Under the pieces are notes generated by a model. It had not been told where the DNA came from. It was given only the letters and a program-made list of their open reading frames with translations, and did not search any database. From positions 62,001 through 126,000 of the forward strand of contig JAMSLZ010000015.1 in NCBI GenBank assembly GCA_026027325.1: 64,000 bases of DNA. Direction: 5' to 3'. The position numbers and the translations under genes are program-made. Within the stretch, counting starts at the first letter, position 1, and each line of letters begins with the position of its first letter. The stretch is from Actinomucor elegans (Eukaryota; Mucoromycota; Mucoromycetes; Mucorales; Mucoraceae). This document shows, in pieces, positions 46,890-57,580 of this stretch.

Positions 46890-49800
46890 ATGGCTTCCAA
46901 CAACGTTTCTGGTTCTTCTTCTGCCAACTGTGGTGTTAACCCTGACACCCCCATGTTTGATGAATCGACCTTGTCAAGCAACCTTGATGAGTTTATCAAG
47001 TCTCCTGGTGCTAGTTCTTTGTTGTCTGAGTCGGCTGAGCATGCTGTTGCTGACATGACTGACCCACAACTGATTGACACAAATATCGCCGGGCTCCGTG
47101 CAGATATTACCCGATACCTTCAAGCGTTTAGTCGTGCTCGTGTAGTCAGAGATGACGTAGCGGCTGATGAAGCCTTGTTGGCCCTTGAACGCTCCAAGAG
47201 GATGCTCCGTGAGATCCAAGAGTGCAGTTCATTGATCGGTGAGGTTGATCGTGTTAAGCCACCTACTGGTTTGACATTGAATCGTCGCGACTTGCCCAAG
47301 TTCCAACTCTTGACCTCGGCTGTCAAACCTTTTCCAGGTTACGAAGCCTTCGAGTCTGTTGAGCATTTTTTGAGAGAATTTGAGGATGTAGTTGAGTCTT
47401 CTTCCATGTCCATTGATGAGGTGTGGAAGAACTTCTTACCCCTTTGCCTTCCCCATGGCGATAAAGCATGGGTGAAAGATGAGCTGAGTAGAGGTTGTAC
47501 CCTATGGGCAGATGCTCGTAGAGAGTTTAAGAAGCAGCACGGTTCTTCCCTTGTGTTGAGAAGATATACTGACCTTGTGTTTACCATGGTAATGGAAAAC
47601 AATGAGTCGGTGGGCGACTATGCTAAGCGTTTTCAAACAGCAATGTTTGATGCAGGCCTACCTAGAGAGTGTCCTAGAGTAGCTGATCGTTTTTTGGCCT
47701 CGCTGACTAAACCTGTTCAGACGCTGATCAGAGTTGCAATGAATTCAGTGAAGGCTGGATCTTCTGGTGAGAATGCTGAATACACTGTCGATCAAATCGC
47801 ACAGATTGGTCGTGATATTCTTGGTGACGACCATACGTCGTATAATGAGGCTGTTTCTCTTCTTCCTGGTGCGCCTGTTGTTGAGCGACGCAAAGAAAAG
47901 GCCCCCTATCACCATCATCACAAGAATGCAGCTCGTCGGGTGCAAAAGGCGAGTAAGGTGGCGAAACCCTTTTCGTGCATCCATCATGGTAACAATGCGA
48001 CCCATGACACCAAGGATTGTTTTCTCGCTAAGAGAAGAGCTGAACGCCCTCCTTCTGTGAAGAAGGCGAAGGGTAAAGAGTGTTGGACTTGTGGTGTGTC
48101 TCCATGGCGTCCTGGTCATCGTTGTGGTGCTGCTGAAAGCAGTAGTAGCAGTACTGTCTTGGCTGTGATGCCTGCGGCTTCCTCGAGTGAGAAGTCAATT
48201 GAGCAGCAAGTTCAAGAGGACTTGGAGATGGCCGACTCCGAGATTGAGAATCAGAGCTATCAATGTAAGTACCTGAATGAGAACAAGAAGAGTGACAAAT
48301 TAAAGGCTAATGACGCATTTAATTTATGTACACCGTTGATTGTAGAGTCTGAACGTCTCCTGGGACGCGTAGATACAGGAAGTAGTTGTAGCTTTGTTAG
48401 TTTGTCTTCTTTGAAGAATAAACTTCATATAAATAAAGTACATAAATTACCTGGTTCTTATAATTTCTTGTCTCATCAAAATACTGCAAAGAGAATTGGT
48501 ATCACCGATCCTTTGGAAATAAAGTATGCAAATGGCATTAAGTTCAAACACTCATTTGAAGTAATGAACTTTAACGACGGATTCGAGTTTGATATTCTTC
48601 TTGGCACAGATATTCTTCCCAAAATGAATATCGGATTAACTGGAGTGGCTTTTCGCATCAAAGATGATCATGCACATTCTGACGCTGCCTTGAGTGATGA
48701 AGCTATTTTTGAAAACTTGAACATTGAACGTGAAAGAAAACATGAACCTGACAATTCGCCTGCTGGTACGCCTGAGCAAAGAGCAGAGTTCATGAGTATA
48801 ATTAAAGAATCACTAGAGATTAATCAGAGCATACCCATAACATCTTCATGTCCTTTGCCTGAATCCATTGTTCGATTACCTACGAAAGAGGGTGCAACGG
48901 CGTATAGACGTCAATACCCCATCCCTTATGCATTAAGACCAGTTCTCGATAAGCAAATAAAAGAATGGTTGGAAACAGGTACAATCATTCGATCCCGAGT
49001 AAACACGTCATTCAACAGTCCATTACTGCTTGTTCCTAAACGTAACAAAGATGGTGAGATTGTGAGCCATAGAGCGTGTTTAGATGTGAGATCGTTGAAT
49101 CAAATTCTACCTCCAACATTCAATTTTCCCGTACCTTTGGTTAAGGATATCTTTGATAACTTGGCCGGTAAAAAAGTGTTTACAACTTTGGATTTGTCGA
49201 ATGCATATCATCGATTCAAAGTGGCACCCGAGGATGTACACAAGTTATCGTTTACTTATAATGGCAATGGCTTTTCCTTTCAAAAAGCGTGCTTTGGAGT
49301 GAAAATGCTAACCTCGCAATTTCAAAAGGTCATGGCAACCTTGTTTGAAGGTATTGATTGCGTTCAGAACTTCGTGGATGACTGTATTGTTGCCAGTGAA
49401 AGTATCGAACAGCATGCAAAAGATGTAAAGTTTGTGATTGACAGATTAAATTCCGCAAATTTAATCCTGAAAGAATCCAAGTGTTCATGGTTTCAACATT
49501 CAGTTCGTATGTTGGGATTTGTAGTGGACGCTTCAGGAGTTCGTGTGGATCAATCAAAACTTACCAATGTTTCAAAGTGGCCACTTCCAAATAAAAATAA
49601 GAAACACATCCAGCAATTTATGGGTTTGGTCAATTACCTGAGAGAATTCGTTCCGATGATTTCCAGAGTAGCAGAACCACTCACCAGTTTAGTGAATGCA
49701 GAGAATGTGGAAGAGCTGTGGACCGATCGTCACACTAAGAGCTTTGAAACTATCAAAGAGATTTTGCAGTCGAAGATGATGCTGCATTATCCGGATTTGT

Positions 49801-50048
49801 CAAAACAGTTTTACGTAGCTACAGACGCATCACTTTATGGTGTCGCGGCAGTGTTGTTTCAAAAGAATGAGGCCGGCCAAGATCTTTACATAGGATTTGT
49901 ATCGAGCTCCTTGTCACCTTCACAACGCCGTTGGAGCACTACTAAAAGAGAATTGTATGCAGTCGTGTTAGCATTACTGAAGTTTCGCAAGTATATATGG
50001 GGCAAAAAGTTCACTGTATTTACAGATCACAAGGCACTAGTATACTTA
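46890..50048 (+). pseudogene. Chromovirus gag-pol, first part (gag, protease, RT, RNase H start)
   Basis: 1053 codons from the ATG at 46890. Gag occupies about residues 1-430 and ends with Cys/His motifs at 363-377 and 398-412 (CWTCG...HRC). The aspartic protease shows DTGSS at 495-499. The reverse transcriptase shows the palm Asp in TTLDLSNAYH near 768 and FVDD at 828-831. The RNase H shows its Asp residues in TDAS near 979 and TDHKAL near 1046. The frame is broken after codon 1053 by a Tc1/mariner and continues at 51700. A single gag-pol frame is usual in Tf1/sushi-like fungal chromoviruses. Confidence 0.92.
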
Positions 50049-50263
50049 CAGTGGGTGGAAAAATGGTTCGGGTGTTTTCCAAAATTTTATATAATCTGGA
50101 ATAAAACAAGAACTACTAATCTGATCAATGTAAAACTAACTTTGTTAGAAAGCTGAAGCCAATATCAATTATATGTCGGAATATGATATCCCTATATTAG
50201 CGGAGGTTTATTTAAATTGAGATTAAAAAAATAGTATGCACCCGAACCATTTTTCAGGGTCGA
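50049..50263 (+). repeat. Left long terminal inverted repeat of Tc1/mariner element 2
   Basis: About 212 bp, paired with 51484-51697. A 16-bp motif AAAAATGGTTCGGGTG lies 10-25 bases from the tip (50059-50074) and recurs in reverse orientation 190-205 bases from the tip (50239-50254). The right end has the same arrangement at 51672-51687 and 51492-51507. The paired motifs are likely transposase-binding sites, by analogy with the two-site ends of other Tc1 elements. Confidence 0.85.
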
Positions 50264-50275
50264 TGCTAATCATAG

Positions 50276-51307
50276 CTAGTACGTAGCATATCCACCTTTT
50301 GCTTTAATAACTGCTTCGATTCTTTTTGGCATACTATCAATATACTTTTGGCAATCCTCTTTTGTAAAAGTATCCCATTCTTTTTCAACTCATTCCCACA
50401 AATCATGGACTCCTTTGGCCCTATCCGGATAAGCGCTAAGTTTGAGCTTTAGGTGATGCCAAACATGCTCGATTGGATTTAAATCAGGGCTTTGGGGTGG
50501 CCAACTATATGTCCAATCAATGTTAAAACCATTGTCCTTGAACCATTGCTTTGTAGCCTTGGCAGTATGCTTTGGGTCCTTGTCTTGTTGGAAGTAGACT
50601 TCTTTGGGGTCATATCCATACCACTCCATGGTGTCCTTTAAAGTTGTCTCTAGGATATGGATGTAGTCCTCCTTCTTCATAGTACCATCAAATATCTGGC
50701 AGGCATATCCAGGACCATCGTAAGTGATGCAACCCCACATCATTAAGCTTCCACCACCATGCTTAACAGTAAGATCCAAATGATGGAACTGGAGCTTATC
50801 ATCAGGTCTTCTCCAGAAATACTTGCAGCCGTCGGAGCCCCAAACATTGATCTTGGTCTCGTCGGAGAAAATCATTCGCCTCCAGTCATCGCTAGTCCAA
50901 CTTCTATGGGCTTTGGCCCAGTTTAACCTTTGAACCATGTGCTTTTTGCTAAGGAAAGGTTTTTTTTTTTTTATCTCGGCTTGAAAATCCATCGATCTGA
51001 GCAACTTCAAGCATCCAGAGTAGCTTATTTTCATTCCCAGATCATCAAGGTGCCTTTCTACATCCTTGGCAGTTTTAAAAGTTCCAAATATAAGCTTCCT
51101 GCGAATGTAATTGCGACTTGTAGCATTTACAATGGCATGGCGACCAGATGGCAATGGCTTCATTTCTGGAAACCACTTGCGTTTATAACTATTGATCGTA
51201 GTTTTTTTGACTCCAGGGATACGCTTCATGATTTGGGAGTAAGAATAGCCAGATTCCAACAAGTTTTTGATGTTGTTTTGAGTATCTTTGGGAATGCAGC
51301 GTGTCAT
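50276..51307 (-). pseudogene. Tc1/mariner transposase with one in-frame stop
   Basis: 343 codons from the ATG on the complement of 51305-51307 (MTRCIPKD start, chosen by homology with element 1; an in-frame ATG also exists at 51355). It has an N-terminal helix-turn-helix region, catalytic Asp in FSDETK and QQDKDPKH, and Glu in PDLNPIEHVW, with 37 residues between the last two. A TGA at the complement of 50390-50392 removes the last 37 codons, which remain readable to the natural stop at 50276. A CGA-to-TGA change is the simplest explanation. The truncated protein keeps all catalytic residues. Confidence 0.88.
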
Positions 51308-51483
51308 AGTTGAAAAGTGAAAAAATTGAAAATTGGTGAGCTTATCTCTCAACAAAAACGCTTCTTTTTATACTTTTTTTTAAATTTGAGGCGCAACATA
51401 GTGATTATTAATCACAAATATTAATTAGTAATCCATTGGGGCCTTTTTATCCTGAGATTTCTAGAAGTTTCGATTTCTAAGCT

Positions 51484-51697
51484 TGACCCTGAAAAATGGT
51501 TCGGGTGTACCTTATATTTTTACTCTCTGATATATACAAACTCAGTTATCCAATCAGTACGAAATTAAGAAGATACATTACTAATGGTTTGTGCTTTCTA
51601 ATAAAGCTAGTTTGGCGTTGATAGGATTCGTAGTTCCCTGTATATTCCTTTTTTTGTAAAATTTTGGAAAACACCCGAACCATTTTTCCACCCACTG
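51484..51697 (-). repeat. Right long terminal inverted repeat of Tc1/mariner element 2
   Basis: Mirror of 50049-50263. The outer 41 bp is identical. The inner pair member (51492-51507) is followed inward by the same cagggtc-type sequence as on the left, so homology extends past the inner motif even though the middle of the repeat has diverged. Confidence 0.85.
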
Positions 51698-51699
51698 TA

Positions 51700-53466
51700 C
51701 ATACGCAAAAGATCGCAAATCCCATGTTAATTGGATGGATCGAGACTCTTCTGGATTTTGATTTTGATGTAGTGCACATCCCCGGTATATTGAACAAATT
51801 GCCTGATATTCTGAGCCGTTTGTATTCACCTTTAGAAGATGAAAACAAACTGGTGGAGGATAGTGTTACGAGCAAAATCATCAGACGAAGCCCTAAAAAG
51901 AAAGCCATCATTAGAAAAAAGCGATTTAGCCGAGATAAAACGATTAACGTACTCGCGACTAAACTAGTTGAAAGAAAAGATGAGCTGACTGACTATATGA
52001 CTCCTCCTGAAGAAGAGAGAGATGCTCTGTTGAAAGAAGCGCATGCATTTGGACACTTTGGATCGCAAGCAATTGTGCGAGATTTACATTCACAAGGTCT
52101 CCATTGGGCGAATATCTACGCAGAAGCAAAAGACATTGTTAGTTCGTGTGTTGAATGTCAAAAGCACAACATCAGTAAGAGAGGTTATCACCCATTATCT
52201 AATGTTGTAGCCAACCGACCATTTGATCATATTGCTATCGACTTGGCTGGACCTTTTGACGTAACTGAAGAAGGATATGTTTACATGTTGGTTATAACAG
52301 ATATTTGTTCGAAATTCGTTATTCTCAGACCTCTGAAGAACAAACAATCCGATACTGTTGCAAAAGAGTTGGTCAAAGTCTATGGTGATTTTGGTGTTCC
52401 ACGTATTTGCCAGTCTGATAATGGTCTAGAGTTCAAGAATGCTGTGATGAACAGTATTTCGAAGAACCTAGGAATTGATAGAAGATACACTACGCCATAT
52501 CATCCTCGAGCAAATGGAGCAGCGGAAAATGCAGTTCGTACCGCAACTAACACGTTAAGAAAAATGATGAAGTCAGACAGTCATAGTTGGGCGTATTATC
52601 TTCCTATCATACAGCTCTGCATGAACCGACACATTAAAGCAAAAACTATGAGTTCTCCCTTCTCCTTGATGTTTGCACGTAGAGTCAACTTACCTGATGA
52701 CTACGGGAACGAGAAGAAGTTCAAACTACCCATTGAGTCTATGACCATGCGAGAGTTGGAAGAACGCGTAGATTACATGGATAAGATCGTATTCCCAGCC
52801 ATCCTCGAAAGAACTCAGAAGATAAATGAGGAATATAACAAAAAGTTCAATCAAAAGAGTGTTCTTGTCGACATTCCAGTTGGAACGCATGTCATGATCA
52901 GATTACAGAATCGATCTAGTAAGTTAGCTCCGATTTATGAGGGACCTTACACTGTTGTTCGAAGAAATACTGGTGGATCGTATGAACTAAAGGATGAACA
53001 GAATGAATTATTATCCCGAAACTATGTACCGTCGGAATTGAAAGTAGTTACCCTGGATGAGTCTAGTATCGAAGAAGAATACTACGAAGTCGAAGGTATC
53101 CGTGATCATCGAGGTGAAGAAGGTCATCGAGAATACTTGATTAAGTGGAAAGGTTATTCTGAGAAAGAAAATACTTGGCAAAAAGCAAGTGATTTCACCG
53201 ATCCAACTATCATTCAACGGTACTGGAATAAGCAAAGAGAATTACGACGTTTAGAGCAAACTAGAGTCGAACAGTCAATTCAAAACTCTGAACCTAACAG
53301 ACGCAAAAAAGTTGGAACTTCCAAGATTCCTAAATGCAATGGGAATGAGATGTCAAATGTAGCGATCGAGATGTCGAAAAACAAAAGAGCAAATATTGCA
53401 GCCACTACGAGTAGAGAAGAGAGAATACTGAATAGACGTTCAAACAAGAAAAGAAAGATAGAATAA
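51700..53466 (+). pseudogene. Chromovirus gag-pol, second part (RNase H end, integrase, chromodomain)
   Basis: 588 codons in frame with 46890-50048 after removal of the Tc1/mariner. It opens with the end of RNase H and the tether, followed by the integrase HHCC zinc domain (HAFGHFG ... CVECQKH) and the integrase core with Asp in AIDLAGPF, Asp in QSDNGLEF and Glu in AAENAVRT. A GPY/F module (YEGPYTVVRR) comes next, then a chromodomain near the end (YEVEGIRDHR ... LIKWKGYSEKENTW). Chromodomains direct integration to marked chromatin. The tail is basic. The ATG-like start at 51664 lies in transposon DNA and is accidental. Confidence 0.93.
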
Positions 53467-53637
53467 GTAGGCAAGTTATGAAACAAGAACCAAGAAAAGC
53501 CACGATGCAAGAAAAGACCCTGAATTGGTGCGTAAAAGGAGGTATACCTGAGCGTGTTAATCAAAACTCAGCCGCATGAATGTACTATTTGGTGGAACTG
53601 ACGCACTTGCCGAATCAATACAAGTTTGTTTGATTCT

Positions 53638-53649
53638 GGTGGAGGATAA
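53638..53649 (+). other. Polypurine tract of the chromovirus
   Basis: ggtggaggataa, a purine-rich run directly before the 3' LTR, in the expected position to prime plus-strand DNA synthesis. Bases 53467-53637 between the gag-pol stop and this tract hold no supported gene. Confidence 0.6.
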
Positions 53650-54155
53650 TGTTGTAAACGCTCATAATTATATTAATAAGAGAATACTGTACAGATAGAA
53701 AATCGTATAGATATCCTTATATATAGCTGCAGAAGTGTATAAAGCATTATTACCAAGAACCAGAATGTAAATGACTGTATTTGATTATGTTAAAATATCT
53801 TTATTTATATATCACTCTGAGCAAGTAGACGCTAATTGATAAATACTATCTCTCACACCAAATATTACATTCAATACTATTACCTTTGGATATATTGATC
53901 CCGACACTCCTCGCCGCTAATCTTGGTCCGCTCATTTGGTTATTATCCCTGGTCTTCTTTATACGCAGTCCAACCTTGTTCCTGGCAAATCGTAATATGA
54001 ATTTAGAATCAAGTACCGACCGAGAAAAAGTATATAAGAGATGCGTTTTATCACCTTTTGACCAGTTAATCAATTCTTGATCTCTAATAAAAAACTATCC
54101 ACAGTTTTAAAAGTATTTCTATCTTCCAAAATCTTTATCTACCACCTTTACAACA
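53650..54155 (+). repeat. 3' LTR of the chromovirus
   Basis: 506 bp, identical to the 5' LTR in my reading, followed by the second aatcg target copy at 54156-54160. Confidence 0.95.
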
Positions 54156-54160
54156 AATCG

Positions 54161-57100
54161 ATCTGCAGCCTGCTTGTGCTCGTATTGGTCCTGGCTGTTG
54201 GCGCTTTAATCCCACTCTGCTGGAGGATTCAGAGTTTCTCCTATTGCTGGACAAGACGGTGTCTCTCTTTTTCGAATCTTCTGGTGGTGATGGTGACAAT
54301 GCTAGCTCTGGTGGTAAGGGTGAACCGTTGAGGGTCCAATCTCAATGGGAATCTTTCAAGTTGTTGCTCAAGTGCTGTGCGCAAAAGTACGCTTGGGGTG
54401 CTAAGGCTCGATTCAAGAACAAGGTTGCTGCTTTACAACAGGAACGTATGAAGGCTGTTTCCTCTTCTGTCTCAGGTGTTATGGCTAGTGATGCTACACC
54501 GTCAATTCAACCTAGTGATGATTCACTTCCTCTTCAGGTGGTGCATGAGCTAGAGAAATTGATTGATGGTCAGATTCAGAAAGAAACACGCCAGAATATG
54601 CTTCGCTCTGCCACTCGTTGGCATGAACTGGGTGAACGTAACAACAAGTATTTCTATCGTGTCATCAAGGATCGCCAGTCTCAACAGACAATCCAGTCCT
54701 TGAAGTGCTCTACTACTGGTGAGGTCTTGGTGGAAGCGGCTGATATACTTCGGGAGGCTCGCGGTTTTTACCAAAAGCTATACACCCCGGACGACATCGA
54801 TGCCGAAGCCGTGGACTCTCTTTTGAATGGTATTCCTGAAGAAGTGGTGTTGTCTTCGGATGATGCCAAGTATCTGATGGCTCTGCCTAATGCCGTTACG
54901 GTGCTGGATCTACTGGCTCACGCCCCTAGGTCTCGGTCTCCTGGCATGGATGGTATTCCTTTCGAGGTATATCATTACTTGGCTGGTCGTTCGCGACCTT
55001 TTCTGGACTTGCTGGTGGCAGTCCTTGGTGGTGCTTTCTCTGGTGTGTTTCCTCCTTCGTGGCAACAAACTCGGATGGTGCTTTTGTTCAAGAAAGGTGA
55101 TCCTCTGCTCTTGGCTAACTGGCGTCCTCTCTCTCTGATCAACTCGGATGCCAAGTTGTTTACCAAGTTGCTGGCCAATAGGTTCAACCGTGTTCTTCCC
55201 AAGCTGATCAACCCCTATCAAACTGGGTTCCTTCCTCATCGATTGATCTCGGATAATGGGTGGTTGAATCAAACGTTGATGGCTAATCTTCGGTCGGTGG
55301 CTCCAAACCTTCCTCAAGTTGCGGTGTTACTTGATCAAGAGAAGGCTTATGATCGGGTCCATCCTGAGTACCTTCGTCGTGTGTTGCTTCGTTTTGGTTT
55401 TCCTTCTGGTCTGGTTGGTTGTCTCTCTTCTTTGTTCTTTGGTACCAAGATCTCCGTGTCCATTAACGGGTGGTTAGGAGCAGCTGTTCCTCAGTTGCGT
55501 GGCCTTAGGCAGGGTGATCCACTATCACCTCTGTTGTTCAACTTGGCTTTTGAACCCCTGTTGCGGTCTGTCTTGGCTTGTTCTTCTCTGTCTGGTGTTT
55601 CTCTGGCTCCTGTGGTGGTTCCTCGGACTTGGCTCCCTAACCCTCAAAAGGTCCATCTTGATTTGGGCGATGATACGGGTAACTACCCGCTTGATTTCGT
55701 CAGTGGTTCTTCCCCTCCGGCTCCTATCAAGCTTCTCAGTTATGCCGATGATCTTGAGGTGTTCTTGTCTTCGCCTGGTGAATGGTTGGTGCTTCTGTCT
55801 CTTCTTGAGGTCTATGGTCGTGCCTCCAACGCCAAGGTGAATCTCAGCAAGACTGTTCTGGTGTCTCTTTCTGGTGTGGCTCATCAGCCTTGGGTTGATA
55901 TAGCTTCTGCTGCTGGTGTAGAGTGGCATGATTCGTCGTCTGTTGGCTCGGTGCGTTACCTTGGTTATCCACTGTATCATACCGATGCTCAGTTGTTGCA
56001 TTTCCTGGATGGTGTCAAAGTCAAGTTGGAGAGGCATGCAAACATGCTTCGTGAACGACACCTATCTATTCGTGGTACTGGTCTGGTGGCGAATTCTCTG
56101 TTGCTCTCCAAGGTGTATCATCTTCTTCGTGTGGTTCCTGTGCCTGGCAAGTGGCTTCTGGATATCAAGGCAGTAGTGCGCAAGTATGTGGCATCGTTTT
56201 GGCCCGCGCCGTCTTGGTCTTCTTTGTGTCTTCCTCGCAAGTATGGTGGTGTTGGTCTGGTGGACATCCAAGATCAGAGCTTTGCTTTGCATCTTGTGTA
56301 TGTTCAACGTCTGCTTCGTCCTCTGGTGTCTTCGGATTTTGTGTCTCCTTGGTTGGTGTTCTGCTTTCAAGCCTATTCTGGTCATTCTTCGGTTCTCCCT
56401 TGGTTGATGTATCCATCACGATTCAAGCCTCGGTTGAATAGCATTCCAACCCTGGATCATCTAACCAAGCTTCTGGTTCGGCTACCCCCTCTGGTGGTGC
56501 ATTCTTCTTGGTCTTCTCGGTGGTTTCTGGATCTTCCTTTGTGCTGTGTGGTGTCTTCTGTTCCTGGTGTTGCTCATGATCTGTCTCCTGGTTTTGTTCC
56601 TTCGTCTGTTGCTCCCAAGTATCTCATGTCTGACATATTCCACTGGAATATTCACTCTGGTACCCTGTTCTCCAATAAGGCTCTGCCAAGTTCCAGCCAT
56701 GTCAAGTCGGTCTATTATGGTTTAAGTCCTCCTTTTGGCCCTGTTTCTCTGGCTCTCCCTCCGGTGATTAGGTCCAAAGTTGCTTTCACTTATGATGAAC
56801 AGCGTGCTCTTCCTGTGTCTCGTTCTGGTGCTTCTTCCTGGATGCCATCGACCCGTCATTGGACTGTTCCTTCTGGTCCCTCTTCGGTGGTATCTGTTGC
56901 CAAACTCCCTCTTGGTGTCTTGCGTCGCTTCTGGCACGCTGATCACTCTGTTGTTTCTGCTCGTCCTGGTCCTCCTTTGGCTGTGGCTTCTCACTTGCTT
57001 TTGCGTCCTTTCTTTTGGCGTTTGTTTTGGTCCCTCCCCATGGTGGCCAAGGCTTTCACTCCCTGGTGGCGCCTGCTTCACGACAAGATTGGCTATCGCT

Positions 57101-57513
57101 CTCGGGTGAATCGCTGGTCTCCTCAGCAATTTCCTTCTCCATTCTGTGTTCTCTGCGGTGCCACGGAAGATTTGTACCACTTTGCAGTCGGTTGTCCACG
57201 TAAATCTGATTTCTGGCGTCAAGCTCTTGCTTTTCTCTCCTTAGACAAAGACTTTCCATCTGATGCAAACGTTTGGGCTGCTCTGGTCTCACTAAGTGGC
57301 CTCGATTGTAAACCGCTTGATGTGGATGTGCTTTCCATTTTGGGTTCGATCTTCTATACCCTATGGGCTGCACATTGGCGATGTGTTATTCATGATGATA
57401 CTTGGTCCTCAGCTTGGGTCCTCAATTCCTTCAAGACAGATAACAGCCTTGTTATCACCACTTTCTTAGATAGTAGAACTCCTGATGAGTCTACTAGCAC
57501 AACATTAGATTAG
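54161..57513 (+). pseudogene. LINE ORF2, C-terminal 1117 codons, copy C8
   Basis: The rest of ORF2 after the chromovirus: the linker, the whole reverse transcriptase with YADD, and the CCHC motif. It ends at the common TAG. It is open throughout, so C8 carried an intact ORF2 before the chromovirus arrived. The last 130 residues are of the C2/C7 type, whereas the C8 ORF1 is of the C3/C5 type, suggesting exchange between copies. Confidence 0.88.
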
Positions 57514-57580
57514 TAATTTGTAACTTAGCTTTGTAATACCACTTTAAGATCAATAAATAACATTTAATACAAAAAAAAAA

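Larger units (their letters stand above)
50049..51697 (-). mobile_element. Tc1/mariner element 2 (1649 bp), inserted in the chromovirus
   Basis: It starts CAGTGGGTGGAAAAATGG and ends with the inverted copy, with the outer 41 bp identical. The flanking duplication is TA at 50047-50048 and 51698-51699. Similarity between the ends continues imperfectly for about 212 bp. The transposase lies on the minus strand and has one in-frame stop. Removal of the element and one TA restores the chromovirus frame. Confidence 0.95.
46339..54155 (+). mobile_element. Ty3/gypsy chromovirus (LTR retrotransposon), carrying a Tc1/mariner
   Basis: Two direct 506-bp LTRs, TG...CA bounded, flank one gag-pol gene. The target duplication is aatcg. 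The LTRs look identical in my reading, which indicates a recent insertion. The gag-pol frame is interrupted only by a Tc1/mariner at 50049-51697, and the element without that insert would be about 6.2 kb. It lies in the same orientation as its LINE host C8. Confidence 0.95.
43971..57580 (+). mobile_element. LINE copy C8, split by a Ty3/gypsy chromovirus
   Basis: It starts exactly at GGCTCTTTCGC and ends with a 10-nt A tract at 57571-57580. ORF1 is intact and ORF2 is cut at 46338 by the chromovirus. No target duplication is visible: the left flank is ...tttcgca and the right flank is tgccgtgtcc. If both flanks are C9, about 45 bp of C9 around its ORF1 start codon was lost on insertion. Confidence 0.88.
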
